Shown here: positions 8,849 to 17,417 of the stretch, one piece after another
Layout: every line of letters begins with the position of its first letter
Numbering within the stretch: the stretch's first letter is position 1
Origin: Terriglobia bacterium
GTDB taxonomy: Bacteria; Acidobacteriota; UBA6911
Direction of reading: 5' to 3'
Length of the DNA: 64,000 nt
Assembly (NCBI GenBank): GCA_020072565.1
Contig: JAIQGI010000038.1
Span: 1 to 64,000, forward strand
Position numbers and translations under genes: made by a program
Notes under the pieces: generated by a model
Told to the model about the DNA's origin: nothing
Databases searched by the model: none
What the model saw: only the letters and a program-made list of their open reading frames with translations

Positions 8849-8947
8849 CGCCGGCCGATCCGCAATTAGTCACCACCCCCGTTTGTCGGGATGTTCCTGT
8901 CCGCCGTGCCGGCATCGACTGCAAAAGAAATTGACAGGGGCCCTTCT
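8849..8947. repeat. Dispersed 99-bp repeat, copy 1
   Basis: This segment and 14094-14191 align essentially without gaps over about 98 bp at roughly 90% identity by eye. The last 20 bases (AAATTGACAGGGGCCCTTCT) are identical. Both copies lie in intergenic DNA in the same orientation. It overlaps no gene. No terminal inverted repeats or target duplications were recognised. Confidence 0.8.
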
Positions 8948-9309
8948 ACGGGAGCCTGTCGACGATCGACGGGACCGATGTCGGTTTCAAAACGCTTTCG
9001 TCCTGGATGTTCACAGGAATTGCGCCCGCGGGTTTCACCCCGGATTCACGTGGGAGGTTCCGTCGCGCCGGCGGCGCTTGAGGCGATAGAGCAGCCTGCC
9101 GTCGGGCGGAACGGACAGACGCTCGGTGGCCACCGGAGGACGGCCGGCATGACGAAAGAGCCGTTCCAGCCGCATGCGGTCGGCTTCTTCGACTCTCAAC
9201 CCCAGAGGCGGTGGTTTGACTTGGCCGAATGAGCCTCCATCCGGGCCAGCGGTCTTGCTGAAACAAGGTCGAGTCAGGGATCTTCCACGCCAGGTTAGAC
9301 TTCCGGCAC
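8948..9309. other. Intergenic, no supported gene
   Basis: About 360 bp between the repeat and the stop of the membrane-protein gene. Overlapping short frames on both strands lack ribosome-binding sites and have Arg/Pro-rich compositions typical of shadow frames in GC-rich DNA. I see no structured RNA or further repeat copy. Confidence 0.45.
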
Positions 9310-9792
9310 TCAGCTTTTCTTTCGGACGAACGCGCCGATCAACAGAGAGCAGACAAACCCGGTGACCACGGTTCCGGCGAATCCTGTGATGGCCTGAAAG
9401 AACGAAGTCTGAGTTCCGGCTACCATGTCCAGCATGGTTTTGATCTCCGCCGGAGACCGTCCTGATATTCGAAGCGCTTCTTCCCGCATAGCCCTCATTT
9501 CAGAGAAGTAATTCGGATACAGGACCGAAGTGAAAAGAAAGGAAACGAAGAAGAGAATCACTCCCGCGATGAGAGACATGAGGGTCCCAAGACCCACCTG
9601 GGCCCAATACGCCTTCCCTTCTTTCGCAGTGCGCCTCAATCCCCAGATGAGGAATCCGATCTGAATGAGAATCACCACCCAGAACATGTTCATCATGACA
9701 GGATCCTTGTACCAGCCTGTCACACCCAACAGAAGTTGCCAGAGTCCACAAAAGACACCAATGAGAATCCCTGCAGTCAACACATGCTTCAT
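9310..9792 (-). CDS. Four-helix membrane protein, DUF4199-like
   Basis: 160 residues with four predicted membrane segments: about 5-25, 34-54, 65-90 and 132-154. An amphipathic loop (YFSEMRAMREEALRISGRSPAEIKTMLDMV) sits between helices 3 and 4, which is the layout of DUF4199 proteins. The start at 9792 (MKHVLTAG) is preceded by AAGGAG with good spacing; a longer frame adds seven residues. Function unknown, probably inner membrane. It appears to be monocistronic. Confidence 0.72.
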   Translation of the reverse strand: MKHVLTAGILIGVFCGLWQLLLGVTGWYKDPVMMNMFWVVILIQIGFLIWGLRRTAKEGKAYWAQVGLGTLMSLIAGVILFFVSFLFTSVLYPNYFSEMRAMREEALRISGRSPAEIKTMLDMVAGTQTSFFQAITGFAGTVVTGFVCSLLIGAFVRKKS

Positions 9793-10321
9793 GAGAATCT
9801 CCTTGAATCGCACCGGTGCTGATCAGATTACTTCACATGTTCGGAAACGACGGAGGCCAGATTAGCGCAGCCCGGGGGACTAATGCAATGGCGTATGGCA
9901 AGAAATGGCCACGTGGCCGGAGCTCAGAGGCTCAGGTCCAGTTGCTGAAAGGTCCCTATGGATCCATCCTCCCTGATGTAAGCACTGGTGGACCTGATCT
10001 GGACCAGACCTTCCCCACAGAAAGTCGCCGGGAGCGGCGCGATTAGGGCTCTACTGCCTTTTTCCCAAAGAACTACAACCTTTAGGGTATGGCGAGCAGG
10101 ATATTGAAATGATAGCGTCACTCGCTGTACGGCTCTTACTCGATCAGGGTCCCAATCTCTTAACAACCACGGTTTATAGGTCCCGGAGCGGCATTCTTGC
10201 CTTTGCCCTGAGGGGAGCTGCTGAAGCGGAAATCGTTCCGCCGCCGCTCACCCCTGTCGGGAACTTCCGCGGCCGACAGGGGAAGCACCCGATCCCTGAT
10301 CCGTTTTGGCGACTCATCAAA
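9793..10321. other. Intergenic, upstream of GT-C-like gene
   Basis: About 530 bp. Frames on both strands cover parts of it, including an 80-codon minus frame at 9924-10166 and an N-terminal extension of the next gene. None has a convincing ribosome-binding site or family resemblance. No repeat copy or RNA was recognised. Confidence 0.4.
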
Positions 10322-11791
10322 ATGACAGGCGACCGGATGTTTGCGCGGAGAGAGATCTTCATCGGCCTCGGCCTTTTTCTGCTGACGATCAGCGTTTACT
10401 ACCCGGCACTCGAAGCCAGCATGGTCGCTGATGATTTCCGCATCGTCGAACGGTTGAACTTTGATGACGCCTTCCGGTCCCTTCATGAAACCGTCGGCTA
10501 CGGACGCAATGAATACCGTCCTCTGATCGCCTTCTCGTACGCGCTCAGCAACACGCTCTGGAGGGGTGATCCTCGTGGCTACCACCTGGAGAGCATCCTC
10601 CTACATGCCCTGAATGTCCTTCTGCTTTTTTCCTGGCTCTTTCTGTTGACGAGGTCGTCGCTGATTTCGAGTGCAGCCGGACTGATGTTCGCCATACATC
10701 CGATCCATCATTCCCGCGTCGTCTGGATCGCTGCGAGGGACAGCCTCCCCAGTTTGTTTTTTCTGCTCGCCGCGCTAATAGCGTACACTCTTGCACGCCG
10801 CCCAAATGACCACTTATGCGCGAGAAAACCGGGTACCGCAAGAGTACTCGTCATCCTGTCGATTGTTTTTTTCGCTCTAAGCCTCCTTTGCTATGAGGGC
10901 GCGGTAGTGCTTCCGGGAATCCTGTTTGGGCTGGAGTTTTTGCTTTTGGCTCGCCCGGCGCAGGCTTTCTGGAGCCGGGTCCGGACTGCGGCCGTCCGGG
11001 TCCTGCCGCATGCAGCAGCTCTGGGCATTTACCTGGCCTTCTGGCTGCTTCTGTTTCGCGGGGAGGTAGGTCAATACGATTTGTCCCTCACTTTTGGAAA
11101 CTTCGTGGGGAACTACCATAACCTGCTCTATCAGTTGCTTCACGGCCATCAGCGTCTTGCCGGCATCCTCTATTTCTTCCTCTTTATTCTAGGGCTGCTC
11201 CTTCCTCGAGGATGCCGGCCCCTGCTCTGGTTCTCGATCCTGTTCATGCTGGCCGCCTTTGTTCCCTTCGTGATGATCACGGGCTTTGCTGCCAGGTTTG
11301 CCTATGCCAGCGCCATCGGTTATGCATTGCTGGCCGCGCTCTTGCTTTCCGCGGGCTTCCTCCGAGCAAAAGCGGACTCGAGCCGCACGATCCGAATCCT
11401 CGCGCCTTCCCTGGCGGCCATGGTCTTGTTGCTGCTCGCAGGATACTACGTGACCGATCTGCGGGCTCGGATCGCCGAGTGGAAGGCCGCGGGTGAAATC
11501 GCCGATTCCATCCCTCGGCAAATCAAGGCGCGCTACCCTGATTTGCCGACCGGATCGACGCTGGTGCTGGCGCGGATACCCCGAATGCATGGGCATGCAT
11601 ACTTGTATCCCCTGGGGCTCAAGGCTTCGATCGAGCGTTTCTATTCCGGACGGGATCTGCAGGTCTATTACGGGCCGGGCGAGGTGGATGAGATTCTGCA
11701 GGGAAGGAAAATGGGAACACCGGACACCTACCTGTTCCGATATATCCAGGACCGCCAGGGCATCGAAGAAATCACGATACCGCACAAATAG
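10322..11791 (+). CDS. Polytopic membrane protein, GT-C glycosyltransferase-like
   Basis: 489 residues from the ATG at 10322, with about ten hydrophobic segments. The loop after the first helix contains MVADDFRIVERLNFDDAF and later RPLIAFSYAL. This resembles the acidic loop of GT-C (protein O-mannosyltransferase/ArnT-like) enzymes, which bind a lipid-linked sugar. Later features are HLESILLHALNVLLLF and FAIHPIHHSRVVWIAARDSL, common in bacterial relatives of these proteins. The C-terminal ~90 residues form a soluble tail. The open frame extends 71 codons upstream, but that part looks non-coding. The start is uncertain because no strong ribosome-binding site is seen. Confidence 0.65.
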   Translation: MTGDRMFARREIFIGLGLFLLTISVYYPALEASMVADDFRIVERLNFDDAFRSLHETVGYGRNEYRPLIAFSYALSNTLWRGDPRGYHLESILLHALNVLLLFSWLFLLTRSSLISSAAGLMFAIHPIHHSRVVWIAARDSLPSLFFLLAALIAYTLARRPNDHLCARKPGTARVLVILSIVFFALSLLCYEGAVVLPGILFGLEFLLLARPAQAFWSRVRTAAVRVLPHAAALGIYLAFWLLLFRGEVGQYDLSLTFGNFVGNYHNLLYQLLHGHQRLAGILYFFLFILGLLLPRGCRPLLWFSILFMLAAFVPFVMITGFAARFAYASAIGYALLAALLLSAGFLRAKADSSRTIRILAPSLAAMVLLLLAGYYVTDLRARIAEWKAAGEIADSIPRQIKARYPDLPTGSTLVLARIPRMHGHAYLYPLGLKASIERFYSGRDLQVYYGPGEVDEILQGRKMGTPDTYLFRYIQDRQGIEEITIPHK

Positions 11792-11861
11792 CATATGTGG
11801 TTCGTGGACGGCGATCCTCGAACCGCCGGGTGCGTGGAGGCGGGGCAAGCATCGGCCGCGC

Positions 11862-12512
11862 TCATACAAGGATCTTCTTGCGGACGGCATAGAGAACGAT
11901 CTCTGCGGTGGTGTGGAGATTCAGCCTCTGCATCAGATGGGCCCTGTGGGTTTCAACGGTATAGACGCTCAGTCCGAGAATAGTGGCGACTTCCTTGTTC
12001 GATTTTCCCTCGGCCAGCAGTTGAAGGATTTCTTTTTCGCGCTCCGTCAGCAGATCGTAGGAATCTTCAAGCCCCCGCTCCTGCAGTTGACGCATGTAGT
12101 CCTCCAGCAGGGTTTTCGCGATCTGCGGGCTGAAGAAAGGCTTGCCCTGGGCTACGGCCTCGACGGCTCGAACCACATCCATTTCTGCGCAATCCTTGAG
12201 CAGATATCCCTTGGCGCCGGCGGTCAAAATGCGCACGAGGTAGCTTTCGTCCGCGTGCATGCTCAGAACGATGATCCCGATCCCGGGATTGCGCTTGATA
12301 ATCTGCGCGGTCGCCTCGATCCCGTTCAACAGCGGCATCGCAATATCCATGATCACGATCGCGGGATTCAACTCTTCGGCGAGGCGTACTGCCTCCCGGC
12401 CGTCCTTCGCTTCTCCTACCACCGCCATGCCGGGCTGGCGTTCCAGCAGAAACCGCAACCCCTTTCTCACCACGCCATGATCATCGGCCAGTAGGATTCC
12501 TATATTGCTCAT
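11862..12512 (-). CDS. NarL/FixJ-family response regulator
   Basis: 216 residues. The receiver domain (about 3-120) carries acidic residues D10-D11, phospho-acceptor D56 (VIMD) and Lys in KGYLLKDC. The C-terminal LuxR-type helix-turn-helix (about 150-212) contains LTEREKEILQLLAEGKSNKEVA and LGLSVYTVETHRAHLMQRLNL. It acts as a DNA-binding transcription factor. Its start overlaps the stop of the upstream kinase by 4 nt (ATGA), so the two form one translationally coupled two-component operon. The target is unknown. Confidence 0.93.
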   Translation of the reverse strand: MSNIGILLADDHGVVRKGLRFLLERQPGMAVVGEAKDGREAVRLAEELNPAIVIMDIAMPLLNGIEATAQIIKRNPGIGIIVLSMHADESYLVRILTAGAKGYLLKDCAEMDVVRAVEAVAQGKPFFSPQIAKTLLEDYMRQLQERGLEDSYDLLTEREKEILQLLAEGKSNKEVATILGLSVYTVETHRAHLMQRLNLHTTAEIVLYAVRKKILV

Positions 12513-13849
12513 GATGCCTGCTGCTGCATCATCGGAATGGCTATTTCCAGGCGGGTTCCCTGGTTCCGCTGCGAAGAAATCTTCATCGTCCCTCCGAGCT
12601 CGCGCACACGTTCCTCCATTCCGACCAGCCCGATCCCCCGGCGCGCTGAGCCGGCGGGGTCAAATCCGACGCCGTCATCCTGAATCGTAATGGCAAGATT
12701 GCCGTTGTTGCTGTGGACCGTGACGCGCACATTTTTGGTGTGCGCATGCCGGGCGCAATTGGTCAGGGATTCCTGGACTACCCTGTAGACGCAGGTGCGA
12801 AGCTTATCCGACAGCCCCTCAAGCGCCCCCTCCACCTCGACCTTAGCGGGTATGCCGTTGTGGCGCGCATATTCCCGGGCCTGCCACTGCAGCGCCGGCC
12901 CAAGGCCGAGGTCATCCAGCATAGATGGGCGCAATCCCATCGCCAGGTCGCGGATGGAACATAGGGACCTCTCGGCCAGATCTTTGGCCTCGACGAGGTG
13001 CTCCATGAAATCCGGACCGGCCGACGTGCGCAGTTCTTCCACGTTGCGGAGTTCCAGACGGAGCCCGGTCAGCATCTGGCCGATTTCGTCGTGCAACTCC
13101 CGGGAAATCGATCTGCGCTCCTCTTCCTGGGCCTGTACCAGCTTTTGGGAAAGATCCCTCAGCTCCAGTTCGGTTTGTTCGGTCCTGCGGCGCTCCCTCT
13201 CGGAGTTCCGCTCCAGCCGCGAAATATGGAAGCAACTGATGCCCGCGATAAGCAGGGCCAGGGACAAGGCAACGACAAACACACCCACCATGTAGCGGCG
13301 GAATTCCGCCTGGCTCTGGCTTATCTTTTGCTCTTCTTTCTGGAGATTCGCCGCATTCAGATCATTGATCTCCTGGGTGAGCAGAATGACGGCCTGCCGG
13401 TGGGGAATAACGCTTCGCAGAAGGCTGAAACCCTCTTTCGATTTCTGTTGGGGAGTCAAGTCAAAAATGGAGTCACGCGAGTTCCAATAAGTATCTATCG
13501 CCCGACGGAGGCGATCGAAAGTGCCGCTGTCTCCTGTCCCGGCGATCGAGTGCAGGTCAGCCAGATGTTTCTCCATGGAAGCGCGGAGTGTCACCAAGTC
13601 GTTTCGATAGAGTTCCATTGCCTCGACACGCGGATCCATAAGATAGTCACGCACGATGATACTGGTCGTGTAGACATTCGCATGTATGCCATCGAGCACG
13701 GAATCGGCTTTTCGGTACGCGTCATGGATGGCCGCCATCTCGTCGTAGAGGTGTTCGGCCTTCCAAAAAGAACTCAGTACCAGGAAACCGATCAGGATCA
13801 GCAGGCTTCCGAAGCCTATCAATAGGATGAATCTGATGGGCGACTTCAT
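12509..13849 (-). CDS. Membrane histidine kinase, NarX/DegS type
   Basis: 446 residues. Transmembrane helices at about 7-27 and 187-208 bracket a helical periplasmic sensor (four-helix-bundle or CHASE3-like). A short coiled coil leads to a HisKA_3 dimerisation domain with phospho-acceptor His253 (SRELHDEIGQML). The HATPase domain follows, with N-box VVQESLTNCARHA and G-box DDGVGFD / GIGLVGMEERV. It phosphorylates the overlapping NarL-type regulator. The signal is not predictable from the sequence. Confidence 0.92.
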   Translation of the reverse strand: MKSPIRFILLIGFGSLLILIGFLVLSSFWKAEHLYDEMAAIHDAYRKADSVLDGIHANVYTTSIIVRDYLMDPRVEAMELYRNDLVTLRASMEKHLADLHSIAGTGDSGTFDRLRRAIDTYWNSRDSIFDLTPQQKSKEGFSLLRSVIPHRQAVILLTQEINDLNAANLQKEEQKISQSQAEFRRYMVGVFVVALSLALLIAGISCFHISRLERNSERERRRTEQTELELRDLSQKLVQAQEEERRSISRELHDEIGQMLTGLRLELRNVEELRTSAGPDFMEHLVEAKDLAERSLCSIRDLAMGLRPSMLDDLGLGPALQWQAREYARHNGIPAKVEVEGALEGLSDKLRTCVYRVVQESLTNCARHAHTKNVRVTVHSNNGNLAITIQDDGVGFDPAGSARRGIGLVGMEERVRELGGTMKISSQRNQGTRLEIAIPMMQQQAS

Positions 13850-14093
13850 TGACTTGTGTCTCCAGTTGCTATTTCATCATCGTGCGACGGCAGACGAACC
13901 GAAATGCGCAACGACGATGATAAGAATATTCTAATATGAAGCTATGGTAACACACCTGGCGCATTGTTATCCTCAGTTGTGTGATGGTGCCGGAGTTTGC
14001 TGATACCCTTGCAGGCCGAGGTAAGAAAAGAGGTTCCGGACCGATCCCACAAGCGCTAGCCGCACGACGGCCCGGCCGACCGGCCAACTTATC

Positions 14094-14191
14094 GCCGGCC
14101 GATTCGCAAATAGCCACCGCTTCCGTTGGTCGGAATGTTCCTGTCCGCCTTGCCGGCATCGACTGTAAAAGAAATTGACAGGGGCCCTTCT
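14094..14191. repeat. Dispersed repeat, copy 2
   Basis: Second copy of the element at 8849-8947, in the same orientation, with about ten substitutions. Both copies are followed by different sequence. The rest of the 13850-14294 gap holds no supported gene. A short tail GTGATGCAAAATATC follows, and AGGAGG precedes the next gene. Confidence 0.8.
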
Positions 14192-14294
14192 GCGTACATA
14201 GAGTGATGCAAAATATCAGACTGGATTTGCTCGCGGAATCGCACAACGCGGCGTTGCGCGGCCCGCGTTCGCTTGGCTCTCAGGAGGCATGAAG

Positions 14295-15425
14295 ATGAGC
14301 GGGAAAATGAAACGCCGGGAATTCGTTCTCACCACCGCGGCTGCAGGCTTGGCGGCCGCCTCATCGCACAAGGTTTTCGGACAGGCCCCTGCGGTGCTGA
14401 CGCGACAAGGCGTCAGGCCGATCGTGATTTCGTCCGCCAATGGGCACCGATTTAAGAACGGAGGCACGCAGACCTGCGTCGAGAAGGCATTTTCCATGAT
14501 TACACAGGGAGCCGACGTTCTCGCCGCCGTCATCGCCGGGGTCAATATTGTGGAACTCGATCCGGAGGACAACAGTGTGGGCTACGGCGGGCTGCCCAAT
14601 GCCGACGGCGTGGTGCAACTGGATTCATGCTGCATGCATGGCCCGCTGAAGCGTGCCGGCGGGGTTGCGGCTCTGGAAGGAGTGCGCACTCCGTCGCTCG
14701 TAGCCAAAGCCGTCATGGACAATACGGACCACCACCTCCTGGTAGGGAAGGGCGCACAGAGCTTTGCCAGGAGCCTGGGATTCAAAATCGAAGACGACCT
14801 CAACACCGAGCGATCGCGCAGGGCCTGGCTGGATTGGAAGCGCCGCACTGACTCTGACCACTACCTCGATCCGAAAAGGCGCGTCGAGGCGGGCCTGAAG
14901 GCGGCGCTGGAGATGGCCAACGAGGGATTGATCGATCTGGAGCACCTCTGGGGCACGATCAATTGCGATGGCATGAATGCCAAGGGCGAGATCTGCGGCG
15001 TGACGACGACCAGCGGCTTGGCCTTCAAAATAGCCGGGCGGGCAGGGGATTCCCCCATCCTGGGTGCGGGTCTCTATGTGGACGGCGCCATAGGCGCAGT
15101 GGGCTCAACCGGCAGGGGCGAGGCCAATCTCTATAACCTCACGTCGTTCCTCGTCCTGGAAGCCATGCGCAAGGGCATTCCTCCCAAGGACGCGGGCATG
15201 GAAGGGCTGAAGCGGATCAAAGAAAACACGGTGGAGAAACGGCTCCTCAACGCAAACGGCAATCCGAACTTCGGCATTAATTTCTACATGCTCAACGCCA
15301 AGGGGGAACACGCGGGCGTCACCATGTATGCGGGCGATAGAGCCCGCTACGCAGTCTGCACGGAAAACGGCCCGCAACTGCTGGCCTGCGAAGCGCTGCT
15401 GCAGGGATCGCCGACGGGAGGCTAG
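14295..15425 (+). CDS. N4-(beta-N-acetylglucosaminyl)-L-asparaginase-like Ntn hydrolase, Tat-exported
   Basis: 376 residues. The N-terminus (MKRREFVLTTAAAGLAAASS) is a twin-arginine-type leader, so the enzyme is probably periplasmic. The body matches glycosylasparaginases: NIVELDPEDNSVGYGGLPNADG, then a self-cleavage region and GVTTTSGLAFKIAGRAGDSPILGAGLYVD. The autocatalytic Thr is predicted at residue 221 in LWGTINCDG. The usual His-Asp before it is Trp-Gly here, so autoprocessing would occur at Gly-Thr as in type III asparaginases. ATG 14295 is chosen because AGGAGG lies 7 bp upstream. An ATG at 14289 is too close to that site. Confidence 0.85.
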   Translation: MSGKMKRREFVLTTAAAGLAAASSHKVFGQAPAVLTRQGVRPIVISSANGHRFKNGGTQTCVEKAFSMITQGADVLAAVIAGVNIVELDPEDNSVGYGGLPNADGVVQLDSCCMHGPLKRAGGVAALEGVRTPSLVAKAVMDNTDHHLLVGKGAQSFARSLGFKIEDDLNTERSRRAWLDWKRRTDSDHYLDPKRRVEAGLKAALEMANEGLIDLEHLWGTINCDGMNAKGEICGVTTTSGLAFKIAGRAGDSPILGAGLYVDGAIGAVGSTGRGEANLYNLTSFLVLEAMRKGIPPKDAGMEGLKRIKENTVEKRLLNANGNPNFGINFYMLNAKGEHAGVTMYAGDRARYAVCTENGPQLLACEALLQGSPTGG

Positions 15426-15938
15426 ACCGCACTCGAGCGGCTGCTGACGTAATCGCAAGTGTAAGCGCGAGAATGCGAATTCTTATGCTGCCGATGCAAT
15501 CTTTTTTCTTTCTTTATCTCAATCGCCAGTTGTGTTATTCATGGAGATGTCGGATCTATCCAACGGATGAGTTCTCTCAGGCGCAAAAGCAGAAGACACG
15601 TTTTTGCTGCAGGGAGTGCCGTTAACTTATCGTACGCCAAGTAGATATAGCTTGGCTTCCTGCTGTAGCCTTCCGCTTGGGCGCATTAAGCGCCGCACCT
15701 GGTGGGCAACGAAGTCCAAGGATGGACCGATTTCTGTGATCAAAGGGGTGCAACGCCCCTAACATCAACCGTTTCAAGACCGTGGGGTTGCCTGCATTCT
15801 TTGGGGCACCTCCCGCAATGGAGGTTGATAGCACGGAACTTGTCCACAGGTGTGAGGGAGGAAAAAGGTGAGGGGGCCTCTAAACGCTTGTGGGCAGGTT
15901 CCTCTATTTAGCCCACGCTCCGGAATCTCAGCTCAGGC
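15426..15938. other. Intergenic, small hairpins only
   Basis: Over 500 bp between convergent genes with no convincing reading frame. GGGGTGCAACGCCCC at 15747-15761 is a short hairpin (GGGG/CCCC plus flanking A/T pairs). A poorly conserved frame at 15622-15834 on the minus strand has no ribosome-binding site. Confidence 0.4.
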
Positions 15939-16496
15939 TTATGTCCGCTCCCCGCTGCCCGGCAGCGCCTTCAACTGTTCCCGATAGATGTATCGGAGTC
16001 GTGTGAAGAACTCATGGTAGCGGCCGCTGCGGAAATCCGGGAATGACCAAGGGAAGGCCTGCCACGACCCTGCCGAATAGTGGAGAGTCACTTCACCATA
16101 GATGCCGTCCGAGAGCAGGATACGATGATAGAAGTTCTTTGTTGAAGCCAGGATGATCTTCGACTCTTCGAGATAGCCGGGATCAAGATTTACCGGCCGC
16201 TGCACCTGTCGGTGCTCAACTGCGAAGGCCGCTTCCAGGTCGTTGGTGGCTCTTTTGATGGATGAAATCGCCGTCGGAGCGATCAACGTACGGAAGGCCA
16301 GGAAACTGCGGATGATCGGACTGCCCATTTGCCCGTCATAGTAGTGCGTCAATTCGAAGGGAAAAGCATCGCTGGCCAGGTCGACGGAACCATACCGGTC
16401 GGTGAGGCGCCCTTGGACTTCGGGAATGATCTCCGGTAGAGATGTCAAGATCCCGGTAAAGAGCTTTACCGGCACCGGTGAGTTTATTATCCCCAT
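15939..16496 (-). CDS. DUF4416 family protein
   Basis: About 185 residues. The N-terminus PVPVKLFTGILTS, the central YYDGQMGSPIIRSFLAF and KRATNDLEAAFA, the RPVNLDPGYLEESKIILASTKNFYHRILLSDGIYGEVTLHY block and the AFPWSFPDFRSGRYHEFF tail are the DUF4416 signature. The family is cytosolic and uncharacterised. ATG 16496 is preferred over an upstream TTG at 16514. It lies about 70 bp downstream of queC on the same strand and may be cotranscribed. Confidence 0.85.
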   Translation of the reverse strand: MGIINSPVPVKLFTGILTSLPEIIPEVQGRLTDRYGSVDLASDAFPFELTHYYDGQMGSPIIRSFLAFRTLIAPTAISSIKRATNDLEAAFAVEHRQVQRPVNLDPGYLEESKIILASTKNFYHRILLSDGIYGEVTLHYSAGSWQAFPWSFPDFRSGRYHEFFTRLRYIYREQLKALPGSGERT

Positions 16497-16566
16497 AATG
16501 ACCTGGGTGGGCAATCACGCCCCTCGTTGATAGCCGTCATTCTGGCCCCCGACTCCTGACTCCTGG

Positions 16567-17343
16567 TCAGGCCGGATGTCGGAGGTCTGCATACCGCGTC
16601 GGATCTGTGATGCCCGATTCCATGAAACCAAGCCGCCGCACCGTACAGGAGTCGCAGGAGCCGCAGGCGAGCCCTTCCGGCGTGGGATCATAGCAGCTGT
16701 GCGTGAGGGAGAAATCTACGCCGGCATCATGACCAACCCGGATGATCGCGGCCTTGCTCAAGTCGAGCAGGGGCGCATGAATACGGTAACGCGCTCTACC
16801 TTCCACGCCGGCCTTGGTGGCGAGTTGGGCCAGGCGCTCGAATTGTTCGAGGAAGCCGGGCCTGCAATCCGGGTATCCGGAGTAATCGACGGCGTTGGCT
16901 CCGATGAAAATATCCTGCGCCTGCAACACCTCACACCATCCCAGCGCAAAACTGAGAAAGATCGTGTTGCGCGCCGGCACGTAGGTCACGGGTATTTCCG
17001 CGGGCAGTCGTTTTGCGGGCCGTCCCTTGGGGACTTCGATGTCTGCCGTGAGCGCGGAGCCGCCGAAAACACGCAGGTCGATCCTGGCAATGACATGTCG
17101 CGTCACCCCGAGGGAGGACACGACACGGCGAGCTGCTTCCAGTTCGCAACGGTGGCGCTGGCCATAGTCAAAGGTCAGAGCATAGACTTCGAATCCTTCT
17201 CTGCGGGCCAACGCCAGGGTGGTACTCGAATCTATGCCGCCGCTGACCAGAGCCACTGCCTTTGTACCAGGTACGACCACGATATGCTGCGCCCTCAGGT
17301 ATCCTGCCTTGAGGATTTCGCTTTTCAGAAATCCGGCCTCCAT
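16567..17343 (-). CDS. queC: 7-cyano-7-deazaguanine synthase
   Basis: QueC converts 7-carboxy-7-deazaguanine to preQ0 in queuosine synthesis, using ATP and ammonia. The PP-loop lies near residue 33 ([14 protein letters not shown]). The family block [19 protein letters not shown] and the zinc-binding C-terminus ([18 protein letters not shown]) are intact. The ATG at 17343 adds about 20 residues before the core. A GTG at 17280 ([11 protein letters not shown]) is an alternative start. Other que genes are not in the window. Confidence 0.93.
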   Translation of the reverse strand: MEAGFLKSEILKAGYLRAQHIVVVPGTKAVALVSGGIDSSTTLALARREGFEVYALTFDYGQRHRCELEAARRVVSSLGVTRHVIARIDLRVFGGSALTADIEVPKGRPAKRLPAEIPVTYVPARNTIFLSFALGWCEVLQAQDIFIGANAVDYSGYPDCRPGFLEQFERLAQLATKAGVEGRARYRIHAPLLDLSKAAIIRVGHDAGVDFSLTHSCYDPTPEGLACGSCDSCTVRRLGFMESGITDPTRYADLRHPA

Positions 17344-17417
17344 CGGGCACTTGCGTGAAAAGCGAAATTTTCAAGTCCTGACATCCGTTTTTGTTAAACT
17401 AATGGATTTTCGAGGGA

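Noticed and set aside
9924-10166. 80-codon minus-strand frame with fairly protein-like composition
   Set aside because: No ribosome-binding site or family resemblance; could be a relic but not supportable.
10109-10321. 71-codon N-terminal extension of the GT-C-like gene
   Set aside because: The extension lacks membrane or domain content; the first helix begins soon after the ATG at 10322.
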